Below, one piece after another: positions 47,275 to 58,273 of a DNA stretch of 64,000 nt. The DNA is taken from the NCBI GenBank assembly GCA_022496205.1, contig WTXD01000006.1:558001-622000 (forward strand), in the 5' to 3' direction. How positions within the stretch are numbered: the first letter of the stretch is position 1; every line of letters starts with the position of its first letter. This DNA is from Gloeopeniophorella convolvens. Its lineage: Eukaryota; Basidiomycota; Agaricomycetes; Russulales. A program made the translations under genes and the position numbers. Below the pieces are notes generated by a model, which was not told the origin of the DNA, made no database searches, and saw only the letters and a list, made by a program, of their open reading frames with translations.

Positions 47275-47411
47275 TGTTCACTCTGTTGCCAACTTGCGTG
47301 CATCTACGGGTCAATCGGTGTACTCCCCCATAAGAACGCGGCACACTTTACTCCACAGATGACCTCTGTAGCCTCTGTATACGAGGCTGCCTGGGACAGC
47401 TAGCCTTCCCG

Positions 47412-48572
47412 ATGTCAAGGCTCAGTGCCCTTGGGCACTTTCTAGAAACATTCGCAATCACGGCTCTCGTGGAGGCTGGCCTCCTCGGGATTTACTTTGG
47501 TCTTCTGGCATTCGCAGTAGCGTGGGTGCTGACGTCGTACGTTGTCATTTTTCTTTCTGGTTGCGACATCTGACCACTGTCCAGGGACACCACGCTGTCT
47601 CCCGCTCGATTCACAACCCTCCTGATCGCAGTGGTCATGTTTGCGGTAGCAGCGGTCCATTGGATCTCACACACGATCCTTTCGGACTGTCAAGCATTGC
47701 CGGGGGGCGTGAAGCAAGTGTTATTCATCCTCTTGATCAGCACACCTACTGTCAATGTTCGTGATGGCCTTGCAATGCCCTAGCTTCCCCTGCTAACCCC
47801 TGGTCATCAGTCTGTTCTCTGTGGGATGATGATCCTGTGGCGGACTTGGCTCCTATGGGAAAAATCCCGTGTTGTGCTGGAGATATCTGCTGGGCTACTC
47901 TTGATCAACGTCGGTGAGTGCGTATCGTGTTTTGGAGTGCGATGGCTGCTCAGCTTGGCGTGGCAGGGGCCGTGGCTTGCCTCGCTGTGGTCATCATCAA
48001 AGATCCGATGGACCACACTGGGCTCCAGATGGTCACCAAGGTCGCACTCATCTGCTCGGCCATATCCATCACATTGTGGTCGACAGCCATGGTGGGATAC
48101 AAGGCTTGGTACGGACCGCTTCTTTCCAACGAGCGTCGATTCTCATGGCGGGCTCGCAGGAGTTATCGGCGTTTCATCAAGCGGAACCTCGGTGAGGGGG
48201 TCGCACGAACCCGAGCTAGCGATGCTCTCGTCCTGCTTTTCGAATCAGGTTGCATCATGAACCTCGCACTCGTGAGCCCGCCCCTTCTTGTAGGGTCCCC
48301 GCGAGTAAACGTCCAAGCAGGTTCTGGTCCTGCTGAGCGACTTCGGCGTCCTTTTCGCCATGAACCTCTATATCAATTCAAGCTCCGTGCACGTCACCGT
48401 AAGTCTTTGTTCTGCTTACAACGCTCTAACAAGACCAAGCGCCTGCTAGGGCATACACACCACTGTTCTCATCATCGTGACATGGAAGCGCCTTACCCAG
48501 CCGGAATTGCAGCCCTTGGGAACCCCATCTGGCCCCGCTCGGCCTCCGCCTGGTACGACGCCTGAGGTATAG
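47412..48572 (+). CDS. Fungal seven-TM membrane protein, basidiomycete-expanded family (tandem copy A)
   Basis: I recognise the layout of a large uncharacterised agaricomycete membrane family: an external N-terminus, about seven TM helices, the motif WRTWLLWE after helix 3, a YKAW-type motif at the end of helix 5, and LLFESG before helix 6. Here these read SVLCGMMILWRTWLLWEKSR, AMVGYKAWYGP and DALVLLFESGCIMNLAL. Six exons join in frame from ATG 47412, ending GIHTTVLIIVTWKRL with a short tail and TAG at 48570-48572. The same frame stays open for about 95 codons past that TAG, which is discussed in the findings. It starts only about 137 bp after the RFT1 stop. Function unknown. Confidence 0.78.
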
Positions 48573-50000
48573 CTGAAGAAGCATGCGAAGGTTTCGAAGT
48601 CACGCTCGCCGAAGCCCAGGAAGGGTGAGAGCGAACACACGCGGCTTCCAGGTGACCCCCGGCCTCTGTGGGAAGCGTTCACTCGCGTTTCATCCAGCAG
48701 TCTCGTCGGAGCTCCCTGGTCGCCCATGTGGTCCATGAAAAGCGAAAGGCTATCCCATGCATGTACTGTGCGCATGACACGGGTAGCCCCCGCCTACCAA
48801 AATGGGCCGTCTGGCTCCATGTCCTGGCTCCCCGGGTCCAGCCAAGGCGACGAGTGATGGCCTGTCTGGGGTCTCAGCGAATGCGCCCAACCAAACTGGC
48901 GAGAATCCTAACTGCGAGCGAGGGTGGGGACGAGGGTCTTGACACAACAGAGAAAGCGACATACCCAGACCTGGTACATCCTTCCGCTCCGACGCCGGTT
49001 CTCAGCGGACGGCGAGTTCGCAAACACCTACTCGCGCAGCTCCGCAAGCAATCTAAGCAACCGTCCTCACCCCGGTGGTGCTATTTTTATCCATCGGAAA
49101 AACAGTTTCCCCGCATCAATGCGAGCTCTCTGGAGTCCCAGCCCCCGCAGCGCAATATCGTGGACGATCCGGAGGCTGATGGCTTTATCACCGTGCAAGA
49201 GGACGCAGTGCAACATGCTATGACGTGACGTTATCCGACATGCTGCTCACCATCAACAAGGGCCGTATTGATGGGCCTGCGTTGGCGTACCATGCCAAAT
49301 GAAGTAAGTCGTATTCAGTCTGTGCTCGCGACCGCCAGTTTTGATCGAGGCAGCACTTGACAGAAAGCGCTGGAACGATCACCCTGCATCAACGCCACAC
49401 GAGACCTTTTACGATCTCAGCGAACTTCAAGTAACTTATGTCGTGACTCTGTTGGCTTATGCTTCACAGGAGTCGAGCCAGGCTCTGAGGATCTCATTGG
49501 GCTGCGGTAAGTGCGGTTGTCGTCATGATCCAGTGTCAAGTGGCGTCTTTGCTGAAGCCGTAATAGGCTCTGGTCAATTAAGGCACAGTGTGCCTGCCTG
49601 TCACTTTGTACGAACCGAGGCTTGCCGTCTTTGCAAATTTTCAGCCACTATGCTGCCGTTTCAAATCGCAGACGCGTGTCGTACGCCGACAGATGAAACC
49701 AATGTCTGGGAAACCTCTTCCAACCCTCTCTCGTTACGAACGGGTAGGTGCAAGTCAGCATGTTTCATGACACTCACATACGCGCTTGTACCGTAGGTTC
49801 GCTTCAATATCCTGTGCGCACGCCTGTGCACGCTTATACTGTGGGATTAATTCAAGATTGTCAAGACGTGTTGCCGCTGTCTCATCAAATCTCGACAAGA
49901 CAACCAACCTCGTAGCTGTGCTACTGTCAGATGCACACAAAACCTTGATATATACACCCTACCACTTCGCCAAGCCCTCACTTCCCGCCCGCCGCATGAG
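48573..50000. other. Spacer between seven-TM paralogues, with unexplained open frames
   Basis: About 1.4 kb. The frame of copy A continues past its stop to about 48855, and another frame is open to 49228 with an acidic C-terminal-looking end (NIVDDPEADGFITVQED). These may be further exons of copy A or remnants; I cannot decide from sequence alone. The right end carries the promoter of copy B. Confidence 0.45.
49948..49955 (+). promoter_or_regulatory. TATA box of seven-TM copy B
   Basis: ATATATAC about 50 bp upstream of the ATG at 50001. Confidence 0.5.
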
Positions 50001-51228
50001 ATGGCCAACATGCAGGTCCTCACTCTGGGCGAGATTGCTCAATTGACGGTGGTGCGGACGCCGTTCTACCCTGTGTTCTTGGAGGCGGGCCTCCTTGGAA
50101 TTTTCTTCGTGCTGGTTTGCACGTTGGTCACTCTTTCATTGTACGTGACAGACTCCTCTCTGGTTGTTATGTGGCTGAGCTTCCGCCACCTAGCCGCAGG
50201 GGTGTGTGTTCGCGGGCTCAGTCGTGGATCGTAGTCGTGACAGTCATGATGTTTATTGTGGATGGGGCACACTGGGGCTCGGGTCTCGCCCTCGCTATAA
50301 TGGTCTCTCATAAAGCCAGGACTCCGGCGTCAACCCTCCCTCCAATTTCGTACACACTGCAAGCTCTGCTTGTGAATATTCAGTACATCAACGTGCGTCT
50401 CAACCTGTCTTTCTGATACGAGTTGTGTCAGATCCTTTTTCCGCCCCAGATCATGCTCAGCGACATTGTCATTGTGTGGCGGACATGGCTCATCTGGGAG
50501 CGGCACATTGCGGTCCTCGTTGTCTCAGCGGCCCTATACACCATGACATCCGGTGAGTACGATCTTCGCCCTTTGAGCTCGTTTTTCCTAACATGCTCCA
50601 CAGCCGCTGTCTTGATGAGCATCATGATCTATCTACAAGTGGTGGATATCTATGAGCCGACGGCTACACAGTGGACCTTTTCGCATTTTGCAATCCTCGC
50701 TTCTTCGGCGGGGATGAACCTATGGACGGTTTCGCTCATTGCGATCAGAGCTTGGTATGCTGCATGTTCCCTTCACGAGGGTCGCTGTTGATTCCTCCAG
50801 GAGACACAGACGTCTGATGGACGACTTCTTCGGCCAGGGCACACGGCGGACGAAGGCCGAGAAGGCACTCTCGCTGCTGGTTGAGTCTGGGATCGTCATG
50901 AGCATACTTTTGGTCAGCATCCACGCACTGCAGAACAAGGGAAAGCGCTGATTGCAACTACTTAGACCATCTTCATGCTGGCAGCTTTGGGTTTACTGTC
51001 TGTGGCAAGCCCTTATATCAATGCGATTGGTGTGGAGGTTATTGCGAGTAACATCACTTCCGTCCACAATGAGTAACTGAACATAGATGATAGGGAATCC
51101 ATTGGACGATTGTGCTACTCCTCGTGGTCATGAGGCGGGCTAGGGCCAACACAGGGGCCACATGCTTTAAGTCTGCTGAGACACCACCTATGACTCGGCT
51201 TCGCCGCCTCTCTGCCTTGTCGCAGTAA
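50001..51228 (+). CDS. Fungal seven-TM membrane protein, basidiomycete-expanded family (tandem copy B)
   Basis: Same family and strand as copy A. From ATG 50001 the exons read PVFLEAGLLGIFFVLVCTLV, WIVVVTVMMFIVDGAHWGSG, SDIVIVWRTWLIWERHIAVL, the AIRAW motif, KALSLLVESGIVMSILL, FMLAALGLLSVASPYINAIG and GIHWTIVLLLVVMRRAR, with a basic tail ending RLRRLSALSQ. Intron positions match copy A. The last intron needs a weak GTGGAG donor to keep frame; other choices run into stops, so this join is the least sure part. A small upstream ATG (CGCATGAGATGG) lies out of frame. Function unknown. Confidence 0.75.
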
Positions 51229-51486
51229 CTACAATCAATACGAGCGATCCTGGTGACCGTGGTACTGGTTATCGGTGTGACCGTTGTACTCGAATGTCGC
51301 TGAGCTGCCAATGTTGCTCTGCATGCAGTACGAAGCGGGATTGGGTATGACGTCAGCAAAAATGTTGGGGACACCAGCACAATATGACGTCATTTAGTGC
51401 ACCACTGCCAACACTTACTATAAGATACCTCTTAGCAGCGAGCTCTTGACGATTCACCACCACTGACTCCAATCAGCAATCGAAGT

Positions 51487-52187
51487 ATGGCCTCTTCCAA
51501 CTCTAGCAATACTAACATTCGCACTTCGAAGACCGAGGTACGCATTACGCGACTCAAACTACCTGCCATCCCGGAATCCGACACCATCGTACAGCAGACA
51601 ACTGCGCCGGCGGCCGAAGCACAACGCGTCGCGTCACCATCTGACATGGCCAACCCCACTCGCGTTGATACCGCGCCACAGCAGGGTAGCGTCACACGAT
51701 CTTCGTTCGAATCTGTGTTCACGAGCAAGACAGCAGCGACAGAGCCCGGCAGCGGAACAACAGTCCCGGCGGACTCTAACGCACAGCTTGTCAGTCCAAC
51801 AGCGGACCCGACGTCCGCCAGTGGCCAAGTGCCATGGAAGGAGCAGGTTATCGGTCAGTGAGCTCAGTATCTTCGTGGTTCAGGTCCAATTAACACGTTT
51901 ACTCAGCATATGCTAAGGTTTGTTTGCCGATCTATACATAAGCGTTACACAGGCTCATCTCTCCATTTGCTATTTGCACGCAGAAAACACGAGGATCGGT
52001 AAGTACAAAGGGTCGACCGTTCTGCACACATGCTTACATCCCGCAACCAGGTTCTCCGCAAAGTACGTGGAGGTGCACCGTTCTTGCATACAGGCGCTCA
52101 CAATCCGTTCAGTCATCGCTCAAGGAGCACGGCGATCAGATTCTTTCAGGAGAGGCAAATGCCTGGGAGCCTACACGCAAGGACTGA
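51487..52187 (+). CDS. Small protein with KEQVxxYAK / KEHGxxILxGE module, built from micro-exons
   Basis: Five exons: 51487-51853, 51907-51917 (11 nt), 51984-51998 (15 nt), 52051-52062 (12 nt) and 52113-52187. Together they are 480 nt, frame kept, 159 residues. All introns have GT-AG ends with good donors (GTCAGT, GTTTGT, GTAAGT, GTACGT). The first 115 residues are Ser/Thr/Ala-rich and disordered. The conserved end reads WKEQVI, AYAK, KTRGS, VLRK, then SSLKEHGDQILSGEA. I recall this pattern (KEQV-x-G-x-AKKTRG...KEHG-x-x-ILxGE) in small uncharacterised basidiomycete proteins, which is what led me to the micro-exons. Function unknown; the charged helix could bind a partner or DNA, but nothing shows it. 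Confidence 0.75.
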
Positions 52188-52576
52188 GCTATACCACGTT
52201 CCCGTACACCGCCACTGGGCGCGTGAGTCCTTCTCAATTTGCTACCGTAAGATCCTGATTCGTGGAAACGCATTATGCGTGCCCCTGTCTGGACGGAGCT
52301 CTCTACCATAGTACTGTAATAACAATTCTTGATGCAACGCACATCGTGCTACTGTCGTGGGGCCGGGGGTTGCGCCCGGGGCTTTGTGGCTCGGACTAAA
52401 GTCAAAGTTTAAATTGGACTGTCACTTCGCGGGGTTGATCTCCTTCTGTCCTGCCACGTGGATTCAATTTTTGTGTTTCGGACCGTCCGGTAAGGATCGA
52501 TGTTCATGATCAAGTGCGTTCGCGGGTCTCTCGACAGCTTCCCTTCATCGCCGTCTCTCATCTCCGGCTGCCTGAC
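52188..52576. other. Intergenic upstream of QNG1
   Basis: About 390 bp with no recognised feature. Confidence 0.5.
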
Positions 52577-54068
52577 ATGACCATACTCTCTCGAAACCTG
52601 GATGTAGAACACCGAACGTTTGAAACACATCATGGCAGCGGCCCAGACGCTATAAATCCTGTCGTGCCCAGCGCAGAGTTCGTGCTCAAGGTGCGCCCAG
52701 CTTGTACGGCCCGAGTGATTCACTGACGGCGATAACAGACCGTCGATCTCATTCAAATCAACGAGGACGGTGTTACTGCGGCAGCACGATACGTGAGTAG
52801 CGTCTCTTTCCGAACGACGATTGACCCAATTCTTCTCCGAAGATAGGAGACCGTCTGGTGAAGGACGGCTACACCCCACGCACATGGCTAACGCACCCGC
52901 TACACCTCTGCCCGCCCGAGCCTTACGACCCCGCTCACCCAGGCACGCGCGCGACGCTGGACTGGATATTCTTGATCTCTTCTCTAAACTTCAGCTTCTG
53001 GTCGCGCTTCGAAGGCACGGAAGACCGGTTTGGCATCGAATGGCGCGATGCCTGGGGCAGCGAGCTCCGTGTAGTGCACACTGGATATTGGAGCGTTGTT
53101 GCGGCCCTAGACAGAGGTACCTGCACATATGTATCTTATGCTGCAATTGTTTTAACAAAATCATACCCTTTTCCCTCCCATCTCCTCAACGACTACTATG
53201 TATATCTAGCACTGGAAGAAGGCATCCCTATCACGGACCCCGCCTTCTACTCATCTGAGACACGGTGTCCGGACAGTCTCATAGACCACATCTTCCGTGC
53301 TGCCCCTCAGTCAAAGGAGGGTGTACCCCTCTTGCGCGAACGTATCGCCATCATGCGTGAGGTTGGATCGATCATGTGCACAGTGAGTTCGATGTCTCTT
53401 CCCACCCTGTGGCCGCATCAACTCGCATTCCAGAGATTCGGTGGGACCTTCCAAGGGTTCATCGAGGAGTTCCAGCGCCGACACAACTACAATGGCACGG
53501 CTCTGCAACTCGTCCAGATGGTGACCGACACCTTTCCCTCGTTCCGCGACGAGCACTGGCTAGACGGCCGCCGAAGTGAGCATCCCATATTCATGCTCCC
53601 TCATCTGGCTGACGCACCCATGCAGTCTTCATATGGAAACGCGCCCAGATTCTCGCAGCAGAGACATGGGCGGCGTTCTCCCCGCCCTCGGAAGAAGAGC
53701 CGCACCCGTTCTTCCCGCACGGCATCGCCCAGCTGACGATGTTTGCCGACTACCGCGTGCCGCAAATCCTGCACCACCTGCGGCTGCTCACCTACCCGCC
53801 GGCGCTCACACGCGCACTCGAGACGCATGAACCATTCGCGAGCGGCGCGCCGGAGGAGCTCGCGATTCGCGCGGCGTCGATCGTCGCGGTCGAGCGCGTC
53901 GCGGCCGCCATGCGCGCGGACGGCCGCGCCGGCGCCGTGAGCAGCGTGTTGATCGATTTCTTCCTGTGGGACCTTGCAAAGGGGCTCGAGGCGGGCGAGG
54001 ATCGGATCGAGGGGATCAAAACGCAGGAGATGCTACCGATACATCGGACGCGGAGTATCTGGTACTAA
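52577..54068 (+). CDS. QNG1: Queuosine 5'-phosphate N-glycosylase / queuosine salvage protein
   Basis: Enzyme that releases queuine base from queuosine 5'-phosphate so that it can be put back into tRNA (former DUF2419, human C9orf64). ATG 52577; the frame upstream opens on GTG. The match runs along the whole protein: IQINEDGVTAAARYIGDRLV, YTPRTWLTHPLHLCPP, TLDWIFLISSLNFSFWSRFE, HTGYWSVVAALDRALEEGIP, ERIAIMREVGSIMC, FPSFRDEHWLDGRRVFIWKR plus AQILAAETW, LTMFADYRVPQILHHL and EELAIRAASIVAVERVA. Seven or so exons join in frame for about 390 residues. The Asp in FADYRVP is a conserved active-site residue of the family. The gene converges on the polymerase-X-like gene with only 175 bp between stops. 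Confidence 0.95.
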
Positions 54069-54243
54069 ACGAAGAGTGTGACAGGTATTATTGGCAGTAT
54101 ATACGGTATCTTACATAGCAGTGAATAATGTGCGGGGGTTACGTTGCGGGTATCTTAGACAATATAGAGTGTGAGTGCGGGTGCGGGATGGGAGCTTAGT
54201 TGTGCAATTTTTGGTGGGACCTCGGTAAAGCCCGTTCTTGCTA

Positions 54244-55994
54244 TCACAATGTCTCCGATGGCTCAGTTTCCCGAGCTCGGTGCTTTGGCTTCCTTCCTCT
54301 CTTCCTTGGATGTGTTACCACATCGCCCACTAGCGCTGCTGGGCTCAGGTCGAGCATGCCCGCCCGGGCCGACGTGCGGTTCTTGGGCGTGAGGAACCGG
54401 AAGTTGCGTCGCTGGGGTTCGATGGGGCCCAGCTCCAGCTCTTCGAGGATGCGATCCTCGCTCTCGCTCTCGATAAGTTCCCAGTAGCCCGAGGTGGAGT
54501 TATAAGAAGTGCCCTCGGCGCTGGACTCCATGGCAGCTTCTTCTTGGGAGTGCCACTGCCAGAGACCCCATTCATTCAAGTGCATGCTGCGTCTAATTGC
54601 GGCCAGTCGTGCAGTTCGGACGAATTCTTCGTCACCCGTGAGGGCGAGCTGCGCGGCACCGTGACATTTTGGCGGGGCCAGGCTGAATAGAAGTTAGAAG
54701 GACCATCGCGGGCGCACGGGTGCCGACTTACTTGAGTTCGAGACGCACGTACGTGCCGCGCATTGCTCGGATATCCCTCATGCGGTCGCCAACCTCTTGC
54801 CATGAGCTGTCCGGGCCCTTGACGCGCAACGGGACAAGCGCAACACCTCGCCATTTGTTCGGCCCGGCTGCTACGGCGGCGGCAAGCAAGCTGGTATTCT
54901 CAAGCGGGCGCACGACGTCCTGGAGAAGCGGTGAAGATTTGAGCTGGGCGGCGAGCGGATCAGCTTGATAAAAGGGTACGGGAAGCTTTCCTTTGATGCC
55001 GACGAACGTTCGAGCGGTTGGAGGGGGTGGTTGCGGGATATGGACATATTGAGGATGGTGAATAAGGACGGAAACCGATGAGAGCTCTGCAGAACCGCGC
55101 CGACTGTATATCATAGTCAGAGAAGGCAGAGCCGATAGTCGGGAGAGGCCATACTATGCCCCAGTGAGGTGCACTTCGAAGTTGGAGGAGATATGATCGC
55201 GGATGAATGTCTAAGCGCAGGTCAGCGACAGAAGTAACACCGCAGGGGTACGTACAGCAATTTCCTCTGCCTCTTCTCGCGGCACTGGTCTTTCCAGGTG
55301 TTTACTATACAAGAAGCCGATTTTTTGGGCAGCCGTGAGGAAGGCCGAGTATTTGGGAAGATGCAAGTCAGCGAGGGTCAATGCTCCGGCGTTGGCGAGG
55401 TTTGTGGCGGTCTGCTCCCTGTCGTGGATGTCTCAGGAGGTGATCATATATATGATCGAGGGTTATGAGTACCCAACGCCATGGATCTTGCGGAACGTCT
55501 GAACAGCAGCAAGCCGTGCCTCAGCCTTCATTTGCAGCTGCTTGTCCTGTGAGCCTAAGGTCAGCTCTCAAGAGGGCCACATCAACAGATAGGCCCGCGC
55601 ACATATTCTGGGCCTTGGAGGAACCACTCTATTCGGTTCGCGATACCGGGGCCGATACCACATAGCTGGCGGGGTGAATGGACGCCTTGACGGACGGTGG
55701 TGTCAACGTACCTTGGCAGCCTCTTGCCCAGAAGTTATTGGCTTTCCATGCTGGTAGACAGCCGCAATAGCGCGTTGAAAAGAGCGAACTTTGTACGCAT
55801 TGCGTGTGGGGCTCGAGTTCTCTTCGTCGAGGTCTGGAACAGCGAAGGCATGGGTACGGGCTCTTTCGAGACAGGCCGCGGTAACGCACACTTTCTCAAC
55901 AGAGTGATGATCCCGTCGTTTGGCCGCGTAGAATAGTATCTTGAAGAGGCCACGCGACAGGATGCAGCGGTTCGGATGGAGGAGCGGCTGAGCA
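54244..55994 (-). CDS. Mitochondrially targeted DNA polymerase X homologue lacking catalytic residues
   Basis: Seven or more exons join in frame from ATG 55994 for about 465 residues. The start looks like a mitochondrial presequence (MLSRSSIRTAASCRVASSRY then YSTRP). The 8-kDa-like domain follows (NAYKVRSFQRAIAAVYQHGK, helix-hairpin-helix GIGPGIANRIEWFL), a second HhH (IHGVGEQTATNLANAGALTL), fingers (KIGFLYSKHLERPVPREEAE) and palm. The palm motif reads GAYRRGSAELSSVSVLIHHP, where DNA polymerase beta has GDMDVL: both metal-binding Asp are Ser. The third Asp strand reads YVRLELNLAP, with Glu. The lyase Lys72 position in the first HhH is Arg. TGDEEFVRTARLAAI and MHLNEWGLW keep the thumb pattern. 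The frame is intact, so it is a pseudoenzyme rather than a decayed gene; its role is unknown. Confidence 0.85.
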
Positions 55995-56199
55995 TGGGCG
56001 GGAAGACGGAGCAAGCGACGCGTCGCGGTAAAGGCACGCCCGTTCTCCTTCGCTCTTGACCACCACCACCGCAAAAGCGCGCTCGTTGCTCAACGACAGC
56101 GACAGCGACGAGCGAGTCTGCACTGCTTACACAAACGCACGACGCGTCGACGGTTCTCCAAAAAAGGCTCTGATTCTGTGTGCATCGACTGTGTCAGCA
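55995..56199. promoter_or_regulatory. Bidirectional promoter between the polymerase-X-like gene and SNF5
   Basis: Only 205 bp separate the two divergent start codons, so both promoters must share this stretch. No TATA box is obvious. Confidence 0.7.
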
Positions 56200-58091
56200 A
56201 TGGCATCCGGCAACTCCAACCAGCGCTCCTTGCCCGCGCCCGGCCCTCTTCAGCCTACCTTCAATACTCTCCAGTTCGGCTCTATGTCAGACTCTCAGCT
56301 CAGGCAGACCATCAACCAGCTATCGCATGCTGCCAATGGTACTCAGTACTACGCAGCACCTACACCACAGCGGACAGCTAGTAAGCCCTTCTCTATTACC
56401 CGGACGGGTCTCCACCTGACAGCGGCCACAGCGTACCAGAAAAATATCGCCAATTGGTCAACATCCTCAACGCCATCGCCGCGCGCAGGCTCGCGACGCA
56501 CTCGGGCGACCAAAGGCAGCAATCTTGTTCCTACTCCTGCACCACCGGCAACGCCCACACCAGTCGCCGTGCAGCATGTCCAACCTGTCGCGCATGCAGC
56601 TCCCCCGCCACATGCTGCGGTGCAACAGGCAACTTCGACCAATACACAGAGTAGCAAATCGCGAACGCCACTGCCCACAGTTCCGCAGGCGCTCCAGTCC
56701 ACGTATGCCTCACGCCTGCGAACAGGCGCAACGCTTCTCATGCAGCCCATCCTATCCGGCTCGTCCACCGCTGCTGTGGCGGCTGTGGCATCGACTTCGG
56801 CACGTCCACGGCGCGGCGGCGTCGTGAGTTATGCCGACCCAGGCTCGGGCGACGACATCCCCGACGCGGGCGAGGTCGACTCGGATGGGTCCGATTTCGT
56901 CGCGAGCGGTGGCACGCGGACAGCTGTCCGTGCTGCGCGCGGGACGATTCGCACTGTGAATGGCGCCGGCGGCTACGGTGGTGGCACGCCGGCGCCTGCG
57001 GGCGGCGCAGCGATACGCACGGACCTAGACCAGAGCTATCTTGGGATGGTCCCGCCCGCACGATTCATCACAGCGAGGCAGATCGAGCCACTGAAGCAGC
57101 CCGGCTTGTGAGTCTTCTGTCCGCGTCTATTTTGGGACCTTCGTGACGCGCTGCCGACAGCACGGAGGAGAAGCTTTCGGAGCAGGCTGAGCGCCGGAAC
57201 GCGCTCGTCCCGATTCGCGTCGAGTTCGAGACGGACACGCACCGCATTCGCGACTGCTTTGTGTGGAATCTGCATGAAAAGCTTGTCACTCCTGAGCAGT
57301 TCGCGGTCACATTCTGCGCCGATCTCGACCTTCCACCAATCCCGTGGGCAGACACGGTCGCAGCGCAGATCCGAGCGCAACTGGAAGACCAGGATGGCGT
57401 GGGTAGCATGGAGCTGGCGGTGGACGGAGGTGGTGAGGGTGGAGATGAGGTTCCAGAATGCCGTGTCGTGCTCAGTGTGCGTGCTTCGCCTTTCGAATAT
57501 GCTATGTCCTGAACACATCCTCCGGCAGATCGACGTCCAGGTGGATAACCACCACCTCCTGGACCACATTGAGTGGGACCTACGCTCTGGGCTAACGCCA
57601 GAAGAGTTCACTCAGCAGCTCTGCCTCGACCTCGGTCTTGCGGGCGAAGCCGCGCCTCTCATCTCACACGCAATACACGAAGAGCTCATGAAGCACAAAA
57701 AGGACGCGATCGAGTGGGGCGTCGTTGGTGGCTTCCCGACAGAGCAGACAGCGACCACGGAAGATGGCGTTAAAGACAAGAGTGGGCTCGGCTTGCTGAA
57801 GGACAAGACTGGCCTGGGGCTCGGATGGGGACGCACACCAAAAGAAGGCAGAGGGCCAAGGGTCCTCAGGAGTGTATGGCGGGACTGGGCAGAAGCAGAG
57901 GAGTTCAAGACGCGTTGGGAGATGCTGACCCATGAGGAGGTGGAGAGGCGGGAGATTGAGCGTGAGCGTGCAAGCAGGTGCGTCGTCTTATCGCTCGAGG
58001 CTTTCCTGCGACTCATGCCTGCAATAGGCGGCTACGGAGAGAGACGTCGAAGTTCCAAAGTTCGACGAGAACGAGGAGAATACGATATTAG
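56200..58091 (+). CDS. SNF5/SMARCB1/SFH1 chromatin-remodelling subunit
   Basis: Core subunit of SWI/SNF or RSC-type remodellers in the nucleus. The first ATG of the frame is 56200; upstream the frame opens on TTG. The N-terminal 300 residues are disordered, Ala/Pro/Thr-rich, with an acidic stretch. Then come the two SNF5 repeats: LVPIRVEFETDTHRIRDCFV with TPEQFAVTFCADLDLP, and IDVQVDNHHLLDHIEWDLRS with TPEEFTQQLCLDLGL. These lead into HAIHEELMKHKKDAIEWGV and the basic helical end (EVERREIERERASRRLRRET). Four exons; the last join (GTGCGT donor near 57979 to an acceptor near 58027) ends at TAG 58089-58091. Whether it belongs to SWI/SNF (Snf5) or RSC (Sfh1) cannot be decided here. Confidence 0.93.
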
Positions 58092-58273
58092 AACTCATCA
58101 CCCCACTCCTGTCTCTAGTTGTGCTTCGCTAACTTATCGTATCCCATTCTCAATGGCACGTATTTTGCCATGATATCAATACCTTCTTCATCAGCATTAC
58201 CTTCTCCTCCAGCACGAGGTTCGAAGCGCGTGGCATAGAAGGTTACTAGCAAGCCTTGGAAAACTGTGGTAAA

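Noticed and set aside
48668..49228. 186-codon frame as a separate gene
   Set aside because: It opens on GTG, has no recognised motif and follows a membrane protein whose own frame also stays open; kept only as an unexplained tail.
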